From NCBI RefSeq assembly GCF_031127805.1, contig NZ_JARXHW010000006.1, positions 83,429 to 147,428 on the forward strand: DNA of 64,000 bases, written 5' to 3'. The stretch is from Thalassobacterium maritimum. Lineage in GTDB: Bacteria > Verrucomicrobiota > Verrucomicrobiia > Opitutales > Coraliomargaritaceae. Both the position numbers and the translations under genes were made by a program. Shown here piece by piece: positions 26,701-34,689 of this stretch; the stretch's first letter is position 1, and each line of letters opens with the position of its first letter. The notes beneath the pieces were generated by a model that did not search any database, was not told the origin of the DNA, and saw nothing but the letters and a program-made list of their open reading frames with translations.

Positions 26701-27508
26701 CGACAGCTTGTTTCACAAAATGGCGGCATCCCTGCGCGTCGAAGGCGCCTTCAACGTCAACTCCACCTCAGTGGATGCGTGGAAAGCTGTCTTAGGTGGC
26801 TTGATGCAAGCACGCTTGCCCACATACGATTATAGCTCAGGAGAAGACTCCGAAGACGGCGGCTTACTCATCTCACGCTTCTCATGGCCCTATCATGGCA
26901 AGGTGAACTTGGACCTCTCGACTGGCAGCGACAATTTTTGGAAAGGTGTGCGCGAGATTAGCGCCGACGAGTTGAACGATCTAGCACAAGCAATTGTCGA
27001 TCAGGTCAAATTGCGCGGTCCCTTCTTATCGTTGGCCGACTTCGTGAATCGCTCCCTCAAAAATGATGACACCGGCAAGATGGGCGCGCTACAAGCGGCG
27101 CTCGATGATCCCAAACGAGGGCTCAATACAAATGCCAAGCTATCCAGCTATGGAGACACTGGGCCCACAGCGATTGGCACTGGATTCAGTGATCCTTTTA
27201 GCGATACGAATTCTCAGGCAGCCGGCATGCCAGGCTACGTGCTGCAAGCCGATCTGCTGCAGCGCATAGGGCCCATCCTAACAGCTCGCGGGGACACTTT
27301 CCTGATCCGTGCCTACGGAGAATACACAGATCCCATATCCGGTCAGACTATGAGCGAAGCATGGTGCGAAGCCATCGTGCAACGCACGCCACTCCCCGTA
27401 GATGTGAACATCACCGCGTCCCCTGAAGAACTCATTCAACCATCCGGCGAACTGGGACGAGGCTACGAAATCGTCAGCTTCCGCTGGCTCAACGAATCCG
27501 AAATTTAA
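23735..27508 (+). CDS. Giant pseudopilin-like protein (Verru_Chthon cassette A type)
   Basis: A 1257-aa protein with a prepilin-like N-terminus: basic leader, then GFALVIALSLMAFVLLLLLS with possible cleavage at Gly14-Phe15, and a single helix to about residue 37. Next comes ARLGLIMAIGELQKQMGPDQR, a block I associate with the very large pseudopilins of Verrucomicrobia (Verru_Chthon cassette protein A). The usual Glu5 of pilins is missing. The remainder is a long polar beta-rich region with PilX/GspK-like character, including the helix-hairpin-helix-like segment VKLRGPFLSLADFVNRSL near residues 1090-1107. It probably sits at the tip of a type II secretion or type IV pilus-like fibre. It is placed between GH36 and a small secreted protein, spacing 35 and 6 bases. 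Confidence 0.8.
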   Translation: MLISTSKRPAANHGFALVIALSLMAFVLLLLLSITTLVQVETTSATTLKSQTLARQNARLGLIMAIGELQKQMGPDQRISARAAIFEPGSDGTTTGIEIYSPQWVGAWNTQTTGWLGLDHDERLTRGNWLVSGNTGLAPTDPNYITPSTNLDAYPSNQVATVQRDTSVSPTTEIKVLKESLPDNESHHFAYWISDENTKARVDLIDPDADSTSHAKLTTALATTRRSGIERLDQLDAYPANDSLVSKIVDLASTVFISKSSSASSTSEVIEDHYFNSLTPWSQGLLVDVKNGGLKRDLTQAFEYRKIFDKNFVVSPEDGSDQEALHFIDDDLMIADGIDGVDASGPNWSILRSYYRQYIPGSGSPQYGWIREDADGAELKSALRVDIEEYREFELEVPDYVAPFWSYARDYGKDNYRMNKYLGWQHNLPNYSFSPHASTGLPYQTPPSYQGKENGNDDRLFFPMSDNYQLQSWVTPLIARLQFSYALREGDEGLEMVVTPVIGIYNPYNTEIYLNRLVLGWAPNLVTTITVDGEDPVNFGIRELMPDAADGRVSLFIHDKDTGKELRFRPGETRYFGIDKNYSKYDPIRQSENGIAMFWRKSSGSPEIEISENESRPVYLTNYVAGAGGMVIPLKLRMEFMQNNSYGISEASQEGVTPIIRYQDGSYSPNRPTKQKTWGFTQSEMDRLAKLELLETDSGLYPGFNFEIKLEEDIGSGMTLGYGYSGSVLSIGKIFADAKGSDAISVSRYYNSVASANLQDELLSIGYWLKTTEEYNAPWRNLIDSNVRAIASNVEWDGFTDSTGYKVLSTYTTQDPNGSRGVLTSGASDIHLADKDRATGYWGTSIEPGGSSEVILFDRPRTALLSLGNLQHANLGRYNFDPSYMLGNSFANVRIELDQTESSAHSAWIYYSDLGKDPDYENFKLFDSSYLVNEKVWDRYYFSGITSTITEDEVEDFLSGDSSFANTRYTYDPDTAVITQDLLDARGEDDSLFHKMAASLRVEGAFNVNSTSVDAWKAVLGGLMQARLPTYDYSSGEDSEDGGLLISRFSWPYHGKVNLDLSTGSDNFWKGVREISADELNDLAQAIVDQVKLRGPFLSLADFVNRSLKNDDTGKMGALQAALDDPKRGLNTNAKLSSYGDTGPTAIGTGFSDPFSDTNSQAAGMPGYVLQADLLQRIGPILTARGDTFLIRAYGEYTDPISGQTMSEAWCEAIVQRTPLPVDVNITASPEELIQPSGELGRGYEIVSFRWLNESEI

Positions 27509-27514
27509 ACACCT

Positions 27515-28234
27515 ATGCACCACAGCTTAAAATTCCTACTCCTCGCCAGCCTACTGATAAGCGGCATCACTGCACAGGCTCAAACAGATGCGCCCGTCAA
27601 AACGAGCTTCAGTGCACTTAGCTGGAATCAATCGATACGAGGCATCCACTATTTTGTCGGCTCACAACGTATCGATCTATCGATCCCCAATGGAGCCCCT
27701 ACGCCCGCTTACGAATGCTGGGCTGACAGTAAGCTGACTTTCTATAAAGACGGCCCCGCAGACGCAAGCGGAGAGCCCACCTCCATCCCGATAGCAAGCA
27801 CGACGATCGCCTCCAATGCTCCCGATCCACTACTGCTCTTCATTGATCAAGGCAATCAAACAGATCAATACAGGATCGCACATATCCAACTTCGGTTAAA
27901 AGCCAACGGTCAAGACCTGTATCGCATCTTCAACCTTTCTGAGTTCAACTTGATGACTCAGTTCGACGAAAAGCGACTCGCACTCGATGCGGGCAAGGAC
28001 CTCACGCTCACACTCCCTGGTATCAACGGTCCTAACTTTGGAGTTATGATCGCATTACAAATGCCAAGTGAAACACCCCAAGAGTGGCAATTGGCCTATA
28101 ACACATTCTGGCCCTATCGCGCAGGCCGTAGTGGTCTTATTTTCATCAGCGACCGTCCCAATCGCCCTGGAAAAATCGACGTGCGCCGCTATTATATTCC
28201 TACCCAAACGGCACCTGAGCCAGACAGCCAGTAA
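27515..28234 (+). CDS. Secreted protein paired with the pseudopilin, unknown function
   Basis: A 239-aa protein with a clear signal peptide (KFLLLASLLISGITAQAQ, cleavage after about residue 22). The mature part looks all-beta and starts FSALSWNQSIRGIHYFVGSQ. I do not recognise a family. It starts 6 bases after the pseudopilin stop, so the two are almost surely made together. A periplasmic partner of the pseudopilin fibre is a reasonable guess, no more. Confidence 0.75.
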   Translation: MHHSLKFLLLASLLISGITAQAQTDAPVKTSFSALSWNQSIRGIHYFVGSQRIDLSIPNGAPTPAYECWADSKLTFYKDGPADASGEPTSIPIASTTIASNAPDPLLLFIDQGNQTDQYRIAHIQLRLKANGQDLYRIFNLSEFNLMTQFDEKRLALDAGKDLTLTLPGINGPNFGVMIALQMPSETPQEWQLAYNTFWPYRAGRSGLIFISDRPNRPGKIDVRRYYIPTQTAPEPDSQ

Positions 28235-28274
28235 GTGGTCGCCCTTAGCTTACGGATGCAACCGAGCACAAGCC

Positions 28275-28315
28275 GTCGCACTTGTCCGCCGTAGCTTTGC
28301 GAAGGAGGAAGCGAC
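28275..28315. repeat. Hairpin between convergent genes
   Basis: GTCGC (28275-28279) pairs with GCGAC (28311-28315), enclosing a TTGTCCGCCGTAGC...GGAGGAAG segment with further partial pairing. It lies between the stops at 28234 and 28333. No T-tract is visible, so termination is possible but not shown. Confidence 0.4.
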
Positions 28316-28332
28316 GACGCCACGAAGCAGTG

Positions 28333-30903
28333 CTACTGCACGTCCGCGCGCACTGTAATCGGAACCGAGAAGCCGTTCTTAAAGCGCACTAGGATGGTCG
28401 CCTCGTTATCTTCGCCCGCTTCCAACTGCCCGCTCTGTAAACTAAAGCTGAGTGATTGTGTGCTGTGGGCACTTAAGCTGCCTTTTGCGGGAGTGACTTG
28501 AAGCCAATCCACGGTGTGATTCATGCGCACCTCATACTCGAGTGACGTTTCCAGATCACCAGCGCTCAGCACCACCTCAACGGGGCTAGATGCACCGTCC
28601 GCACTTCCCTTTAATTTCACGACATACTTGTCTGCGCTCACAGCAATCGGACGAATCGGAAACAAGGAGCTGCTGCCAAATTCAATCGCGCCTTGGTCCG
28701 GAGCACTGCCACGAAATTGATCCGCAAAGTTCAATAAAGCGATGCCGTCATCAATGCCCGAGGAGTCACTGGCTAAGCGAAAGTCCCCTGCCTCTGCGTT
28801 GATAAAAGTGGGCGCTGCATCCAAAATGCCGTTTGGCTCTTGCCCTGCTGCGTAGTTCACTGTCGCACTCGCCTGCCCCACAGTGGACAGATTATCATAG
28901 TCGAAACTATTCCACGCGTTGGCACCCGGATCGGAAATCGTGCGGCTATAGTCGGGGTGGGAATTCGTGGTTTGTATGATGTTATTTCGGCTCTGCGCTA
29001 GAAACATCGCGCGATTGCTATCGCGACCATAGCCAACCCCGGTCAGGCCGTTGCCTTTACCGATGATTGTATTATTAAAGAAGTAGCTCTTGCCCTTGGA
29101 ATAGGTATCGCCGCCGCCCAGCTTCACCATCGAGAAGCAGGCATTACGATCATCTCCCAAATCGAAAATCAGGTTTTGATACACGTAGGACGGCCCCACG
29201 ACACAGGGGGTTAAACTCAAACCGACAAAGCAGTTCTCAATACGGTTGCCGAAGAAACGGGTGTTCATTTGACCGCCGTCCATCTCGGTGGAGTCATCAT
29301 TTGCGAAGGCCAGCATGTTGCCATAAATGTCGCTATCTCGGTAAAAGGAGCCGCGCGCATTCTCATTGTTCTCTCCTTCGATCACATCATTCCAGCGAAG
29401 GTCATCACTGCCGATTAGATCATTATAACGCACCACGAAGTTACCTTTCATGAGCTTGGTTTGGGTGTCGGCAATATTGCGCACATAGATGGCACTCGGC
29501 CCCGCGGGGTGACTGTAGCCGCCCCAATTATTGGCTCCGCTGCGCGGATCGTGCATATAACAGCGCTCCACGGTAACGCGTGAACTCGCATCCAGATAGA
29601 CGCCCGCATCCTTATTGATCGCGCGGTTCATGCCGCGTTTCATATCCGCCTCAGTCTCATAAGCAAACTTGCCATCAGTAAAGTTGGGCTTGCGCGCCCA
29701 ACCGGACATTTCGCAATCAACGATGCGGATTTGGTCGGACATTTGCACCTGCACGGCATGGCGTCGTCCGCCCTGAATGCCGATGTTTTCAAAAATCAGA
29801 TAACTGCTATTTACGATTTTCAGTGCAGCCTCGTCGTCATAGCCACCGTCAATATCCGCAGTGCCGGTTCCAGTGATTTTGATCCAGGCATCCGGCTCAC
29901 CGTGCATACTCTCAATCAGCAACTGGCCCCCCTCATAGAGACTCGCCACAGTAATCGTCTGCCCAATCGGCGGTGAGTCCTCCCATGTGCTCACCGTCGC
30001 GCCCGCTTCGTCGAGCTTGACGCCATCCGCTTCCAGCACCACCTGCACCTCGTAATCGCGGCCCTCATTGAGGCCCACGATACTGCTGCGATACTCGCCA
30101 CGCTCCGCATCGAACTCAGGGGCAAAGGACTCATACCACTGCGTGCTCCCCGCCTCGCGGTAATACACATGTGCCTGTTCGTTGGCCACCTGACTGGCAC
30201 GGCTAACATAGACACTGATCGACTCATAAGTGGAGACCAGCCGCACCGGCAGGTTGGACAATTCATAGAGGTGCACTTCGTCGAGCAAGAGTTTCGCGTC
30301 GCGGTTCCCCTTAGGAAAGGCCACACCGATGCCGACAAAGGCGGCCTCTTCAGGTGCGAGCTGATACGGACTTGAAAATTCGCGATACGGTGCCGTGCCG
30401 CGCAGATCGATCAAGGTGCTGGATTCGCCCAGACGGGTGCTACCGTCGGCGGCATAGAAAGTAAACGAAACCGTCGGACTGATCGAAATATTATCGGCCG
30501 CCGCTTGCAGCGACAACTTATAATAAGTCCCGCCCGAAATCGGGATTAACTTGTGCGAATATTTCAGAAAGAAATGCACGCCGTTCAATCTCAGCGCCTG
30601 ATCCCCTGCTGCCACCAGTTCCGTTTCCGCTTTAACGTTTCCCTTCCAGTCCGAAACGCCCTGCTCCATCCCCGCATCGGGCGTTAAACTGGTGAGCTCC
30701 TGAGCAATCAACTGAGGCGAAAGAAATTCTGGAGTGACTGCGACTGCCGTTGTTAGTGCCTCTGCGCGCTGCACAAGCTCAGGAGTCGCGACGTTTTCAC
30801 GATCTGCGCCCTCTTTGCTGTTTTCTGGGGAGCATGCGACGAAGGAGAGACTCAGACAGCACAGAATAGCACATGTCAGTCGACGGTTCTTTTTATAAAT
30901 CAT
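28333..30903 (-). CDS. Beta-helix lipoprotein, putative polysaccharide lyase/hydrolase (paralogue 1)
   Basis: An 856-aa lipoprotein (CAILCCLSLSFVAC, Cys24); the ATG at 30903 is preferred to an upstream TTG because it starts the signal peptide. Order: a CBM4/9-like jelly-roll (about 50-210), a fibronectin-III-like domain (about 215-310, VRLVSTYESISVYVSRA), a right-handed parallel beta-helix (about 320-740, with IRIVDCEMSGW, ERCYMHDPRSGANNWGG, VVRYNDLIGSDD, FFGNRIENCFVGLSL), an SPDQGAIEFG-type end cap, and a BACON-like C-terminal domain (VDWLQVTPAKGSL). The helix and end match the gene at 31108-34443 closely, roughly 85% by eye. The fold is used by polysaccharide lyases and some hydrolases, but I cannot assign a family. 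A GTGACnnnGTCAA operator lies 64 bases upstream. Confidence 0.82.
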   Translation of the reverse strand: MIYKKNRRLTCAILCCLSLSFVACSPENSKEGADRENVATPELVQRAEALTTAVAVTPEFLSPQLIAQELTSLTPDAGMEQGVSDWKGNVKAETELVAAGDQALRLNGVHFFLKYSHKLIPISGGTYYKLSLQAAADNISISPTVSFTFYAADGSTRLGESSTLIDLRGTAPYREFSSPYQLAPEEAAFVGIGVAFPKGNRDAKLLLDEVHLYELSNLPVRLVSTYESISVYVSRASQVANEQAHVYYREAGSTQWYESFAPEFDAERGEYRSSIVGLNEGRDYEVQVVLEADGVKLDEAGATVSTWEDSPPIGQTITVASLYEGGQLLIESMHGEPDAWIKITGTGTADIDGGYDDEAALKIVNSSYLIFENIGIQGGRRHAVQVQMSDQIRIVDCEMSGWARKPNFTDGKFAYETEADMKRGMNRAINKDAGVYLDASSRVTVERCYMHDPRSGANNWGGYSHPAGPSAIYVRNIADTQTKLMKGNFVVRYNDLIGSDDLRWNDVIEGENNENARGSFYRDSDIYGNMLAFANDDSTEMDGGQMNTRFFGNRIENCFVGLSLTPCVVGPSYVYQNLIFDLGDDRNACFSMVKLGGGDTYSKGKSYFFNNTIIGKGNGLTGVGYGRDSNRAMFLAQSRNNIIQTTNSHPDYSRTISDPGANAWNSFDYDNLSTVGQASATVNYAAGQEPNGILDAAPTFINAEAGDFRLASDSSGIDDGIALLNFADQFRGSAPDQGAIEFGSSSLFPIRPIAVSADKYVVKLKGSADGASSPVEVVLSAGDLETSLEYEVRMNHTVDWLQVTPAKGSLSAHSTQSLSFSLQSGQLEAGEDNEATILVRFKNGFSVPITVRADVQ

Positions 30904-30966
30904 AATTACACGGATGGGAGACAATAGGCCACAGAGACCACCTAAGGCACTAGCAAGAAGCTCGAC

Positions 30967-30979
30967 GTGACTATGTCAA
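30967..30979 (-). promoter_or_regulatory. GTGACnnnGTCAA operator before beta-helix paralogue 1
   Basis: Plus-strand GTGACTATGTCAA. Read toward the gene it is TTGACATAGTCAC, so its left half is a perfect -35 box (TTGACA); binding would block or modulate polymerase directly. Confidence 0.7.
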
Positions 30980-31047
30980 GAAGAAGCATTACTCACACGG
31001 TATTGATATCCCATGCCACGCATAGGATGTCCCCCATTAACTTAAAA

Positions 31048-31075
31048 GCCGCGCAGACGTGAATGTCTACGCGGC
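31048..31075 (-). terminator. Terminator hairpin after the 1111-aa beta-helix gene
   Basis: GCCGCGCAGAC (31048-31058) pairs with GTCTACGCGGC (31065-31075) with one mismatch, followed leftward by TTTT. It lies just beyond the stop at 31108 and upstream of the next minus-strand gene, so each beta-helix gene is a separate unit. Confidence 0.7.
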
Positions 31076-31107
31076 TTCGTGTCACTCAGATCGCCCCCTC
31101 AACTGGG

Positions 31108-34100
31108 CTACTGAACTTCTGCACGCACCGTAATCGGCACAGAAAATCCGTCATCGAAGCGCACTAAGATCGTGGCCTCTAAACTGTCGCCAGTGCTCAG
31201 CCCAGCGGTCTGCAAACTGAAGCTTAAAGTCTGTGTGCTGTTGGCACTCAAGCTGCCGGTTGCCGGCGTCACTTGCAGCCAATCCACCGTATTGTTCATG
31301 CGCAGTTCATACCCAAGCGAAGTCTGCAGTGCACCGGTCGACAGCACCACATCCACAGGTGTGGATGCACCTCCAGCGATTCCCGTCAATGTGACTACAT
31401 ATTGGTCAGCACTCACCGCGATCGGACGGATGGGGAACAATGAACTATCGCCATGTTCGATGGCCCCTTGGTCGGGAGCGGCTCCGAGGAACTGGTCCGC
31501 AAGGTTTAACAAACCCAGGCCGTCATCAATGCCGGACGAGCCACTAGCGAGGCGGAAGTCCCCGACTGCGGCGTTCACAAAAGTAGGCGCATCATCAAGG
31601 ATACCGTTGGCCTCTTGCCCCGCGGCATAGTTTACAGTCGCGGTGCTCTGCCCGACTGTCGACAAGTTGTCGTAATCGAAGCTGTTCCAGGCATTGGTTT
31701 CCGGATCCGAGATCGTGCGACTATAATCAGGGTGCGAGTTCGTGGTTTGAATAATGTTATTTCGACTCTGCAGCAAGAACATCGAACGATTGCTATCACT
31801 ACCATAGCCGACTCCGGTCAAACCGTTGCCCTTGCCGATGATCGTATTATTAAAGAAGAAGCTCTTTCCTTTGGAATACGTATCCCCGCCACCGAGTTTC
31901 ACAATGGAATAACATGCGTTACGATCATCCCCGATATCAAACATCAGGTTTTGATACACATATGTCGGGCCCACCACATTGGGTGCCAAGCTCAAGCCTA
32001 CAAAGCAGTTCTCGATACGGTTGCCGAAAAAACGAATGTTCATTTGTCCCCCGTCCAACTCGGTCGAGTCGTCATTCGCGAAGGCAAGCATGTTGCCATA
32101 GACATCGGTATCTCGGTAGAAAGAACCACGCTCGTTCTCATTGTTCTCGCCCTCGATCACATCGTTCCAGCGAATCTCATCACTGCCGATCAAGTCATTG
32201 TAGCGCACCACGAAGTTGCCTTTCATAATCTTCACTTGGGTGCCTGTGATGTTGCGCACATAAATCGCACTCGGGCCGGCAGGATGACTGTTGCCGCCCC
32301 AATTATTGGCCGAAGTCCGTGGGTCATGCATATAGCAACGCTCCACCGTCACACGTGAACTTTCGTAAAGAAAGACACCGGCATCCTTATTAATGGCAGA
32401 GTTGATGCCTGCATTCATATCAGACTCGGTTTCATACCAATACTTGCCATCGAAATAATTCGGCTGGCGGGCCCAACCTGACATTTCGCAATCAACGATG
32501 CGAATGTGATCCGACATTTGCACCTGCACGGCATGGCGACGTCCACCTTGAATTTCGATGTTCTCAAAGATCAAATAGCTGCTGTTCAGAATTTTCAATG
32601 CCACATCGTCCGCATACGCACCGTCGATATCGCCAGATCCGGTTCCGGTGATTTTAATCCAAGCATCCGGCTCGCCATGCATGTTTTCAATCAGCAGCTG
32701 GCCACCACTATAGAGACTCGCCACGGAAATAGTCTGCCCGATCGGGGGCGAAGCGTCCCAGGTGCTCACAGTAGCGCCTGCCTCGTCAAGCTTCACGCCA
32801 TCGGCTTCTAGCACAACTTGCACCTCGTAATCGCTGCCCTCATTCAGCCCCACAATACTGCTGCGATACTCGCCGCGCACTGCATCAAACTCCGGCGGAT
32901 AGGCTTCATACCATTGCGTCTCGCCGACTTCACGATAGTAAACATGCGCCACTTCATTGGCGACCTGTGCTGCGCGCCCGACATACACACTAACCGATTC
33001 ATAGGTCGAGACCAAGCGCACTGGCAAATTCGACAATTCATAGAGATGCACTTCATCCAGATAGAGCTTTGCGCCCGAGTTACCACTCGGAAAAGACAGG
33101 CCGATTTTCACATAAGCGGTGCCGACCGGCGCGAGGTGATATGGGCTTGATGCCTCGCGGTAAGGCGCGGTCCCTTCGACATCGATCAGCGTGCGGGATG
33201 CATCTAGCTTGGTTGTGCCATCAGCCGCATAGAAGCTAAACGAGATCGTTGGGCTCACGGCGATCGCCTCAGCGGCATATTGTAGCGCAAGCTGATAATA
33301 GCGGCCCTCCGTCGCAGGAATCAAATCGTGTGAATAGCTCAAAAAGAAATGCTCCCCGTTAAAGCGCAGGGCTTGTGCGCCTGCCGCAACCACAGTCGTC
33401 TCTGCATGAACATTGCCATTCCAATCCGACACGCCGTTCTCCATGCCAGGGTCCGGCGTCAAACTCGTCAGCGCTTGATCAATGAGCGCGGGAGAGGCAA
33501 AGCCTGAATCCACCGCATCGGTCGTAATCACGACATCATCCAAATAAGTGGTACCACTTCCGGGCTGTGCGGCGGCAAAGTAAAAGCGCGCAGATTCAGC
33601 CCCCACTGGCGGCTGGATCCCATCTGCGAAATAAATCGCATAGTCGTTGGTTCCAGTCAATCCGAGCAAATGGTCGCTGGCAATTTCCGCATCCGCTGCA
33701 TCGTAGTAGCGAATTTGAAAGACCCCCTCGGAGGTGGTATTGTCCGAAGCGGCAGCAAAGGACACGGTGTATTCAAGCGCTGGATCGCAGTCGAACTCAT
33801 ACCAAGACTGCTTCCACCAAGAGCCATGCTGTAAGACCGATGCAGAACTGCCCTCAAATGCATTGCTGTCCAGACTTGCATGCCCTTGATACCACCCCGT
33901 GTAGCCGTTCTCAAAACCACCGTTGCTATTCACGATGACCGCCTTGTGCTCAAACAGATCGCAATACAAGTCATCAAAATAGACGCTGCCATAGCTGGAA
34001 GTGCCCTTGCCTACAAACAATTGGAAGCTGGCGTATTCAGTCCCACTAGGGACCACAATTGATTCCTGTAGCAAGGTCCAATCCTGGTCGCCTGAAACCT

Positions 34101-34443
34101 CTCCAGCACCGACCGATGAAATTGCTTGATCGCTGGAATCATAAAAGGTCACGCGTAGGCCCCCTTCCCCCACTACGATCGCCTCACTTTTTAAATAGCC
34201 GCCGAAGGACATGATCTGCCCTCCTTCACAATCCACGGTTTGCGAAATAGTGCGCCAGAAATACAGTTGATCGATTCGGCCCGATTGCGCGCCCGCGTAG
34301 ACCTCCGATGTTTCCACCTCAATGCTATACCACTGAGAGCTGCCCGATTCAAAGCCGGGATTTTGTAAGACTTGCTCCGCAGAGCTCAGTAAGGGAAGTG
34401 CACACAGGGTAGCGGTTAAAACAACCAGACAACGGTCAATCAT
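31108..34443 (-). CDS. Secreted multi-CBM beta-helix protein (paralogue 2)
   Basis: An 1111-aa protein with a signal peptide (VVLTATLCALPLLSSAEQ). It carries three successive CBM4/9-like jelly-rolls: about 24-165 (LQNPGFESGSSQWYS), 170-312 (NGGFENGYTGWYQG) and 320-470 (DPGMENGVSDWNGN). Then come the same fibronectin-III-like, beta-helix (about 570-990) and BACON-like domains as in 28333-30903. Paralogue 1 keeps only the third jelly-roll and has a lipid anchor instead, so one is probably an anchored and the other a released form of the same activity. The helix is very rich in NNxI/GNRI-type turns. It is probably a lyase or hydrolase for a surface-bound or extracellular polysaccharide; family unknown. 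An operator lies 114 bases upstream and a terminator downstream. Confidence 0.85.
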   Translation of the reverse strand: MIDRCLVVLTATLCALPLLSSAEQVLQNPGFESGSSQWYSIEVETSEVYAGAQSGRIDQLYFWRTISQTVDCEGGQIMSFGGYLKSEAIVVGEGGLRVTFYDSSDQAISSVGAGEVSGDQDWTLLQESIVVPSGTEYASFQLFVGKGTSSYGSVYFDDLYCDLFEHKAVIVNSNGGFENGYTGWYQGHASLDSNAFEGSSASVLQHGSWWKQSWYEFDCDPALEYTVSFAAASDNTTSEGVFQIRYYDAADAEIASDHLLGLTGTNDYAIYFADGIQPPVGAESARFYFAAAQPGSGTTYLDDVVITTDAVDSGFASPALIDQALTSLTPDPGMENGVSDWNGNVHAETTVVAAGAQALRFNGEHFFLSYSHDLIPATEGRYYQLALQYAAEAIAVSPTISFSFYAADGTTKLDASRTLIDVEGTAPYREASSPYHLAPVGTAYVKIGLSFPSGNSGAKLYLDEVHLYELSNLPVRLVSTYESVSVYVGRAAQVANEVAHVYYREVGETQWYEAYPPEFDAVRGEYRSSIVGLNEGSDYEVQVVLEADGVKLDEAGATVSTWDASPPIGQTISVASLYSGGQLLIENMHGEPDAWIKITGTGSGDIDGAYADDVALKILNSSYLIFENIEIQGGRRHAVQVQMSDHIRIVDCEMSGWARQPNYFDGKYWYETESDMNAGINSAINKDAGVFLYESSRVTVERCYMHDPRTSANNWGGNSHPAGPSAIYVRNITGTQVKIMKGNFVVRYNDLIGSDEIRWNDVIEGENNENERGSFYRDTDVYGNMLAFANDDSTELDGGQMNIRFFGNRIENCFVGLSLAPNVVGPTYVYQNLMFDIGDDRNACYSIVKLGGGDTYSKGKSFFFNNTIIGKGNGLTGVGYGSDSNRSMFLLQSRNNIIQTTNSHPDYSRTISDPETNAWNSFDYDNLSTVGQSTATVNYAAGQEANGILDDAPTFVNAAVGDFRLASGSSGIDDGLGLLNLADQFLGAAPDQGAIEHGDSSLFPIRPIAVSADQYVVTLTGIAGGASTPVDVVLSTGALQTSLGYELRMNNTVDWLQVTPATGSLSANSTQTLSFSLQTAGLSTGDSLEATILVRFDDGFSVPITVRAEVQ

Positions 34444-34556
34444 AGGATTCCTTATTTATGGGGTTCTATTGAATCACGTTTGCAGAGTAGTGAGCGCTTA
34501 AACATGATACGGGGAAGCCGAATCTAATAACACACATTAATAAAGAACAAGCACCT

Positions 34557-34569
34557 TTGACGTAGTCAC
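34557..34569 (-). promoter_or_regulatory. GTGACnnnGTCAA operator before the 1111-aa beta-helix gene
   Basis: The minus strand reads GTGACTACGTCAA, the same orientation relative to the gene as the GH36 site. It is 114 bases from the start codon at 34443. Confidence 0.65.
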
Positions 34570-34604
34570 GGTAAGATAGACAAAAAATTTACTTACACAC
34601 AAAG

Positions 34605-34631
34605 TAGCCAGAGGGAATCCCCCTCTGGCTA
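34605..34631 (-). terminator. Perfect hairpin after the 965-aa beta-helix gene
   Basis: TAGCCAGAGGG (34605-34615) and CCCTCTGGCTA (34621-34631) form an 11-bp perfect stem with a 5-base loop. It lies 58 bases beyond the stop at 34690. The following T-tract is weak (CTTTG), so termination efficiency is uncertain. Confidence 0.55.
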
Positions 34632-34689
34632 TATGCATACAAAACCGAAGTGCTGGCTAGCGATCTAGCTCGAAGGCTTCGAAAAAGAA

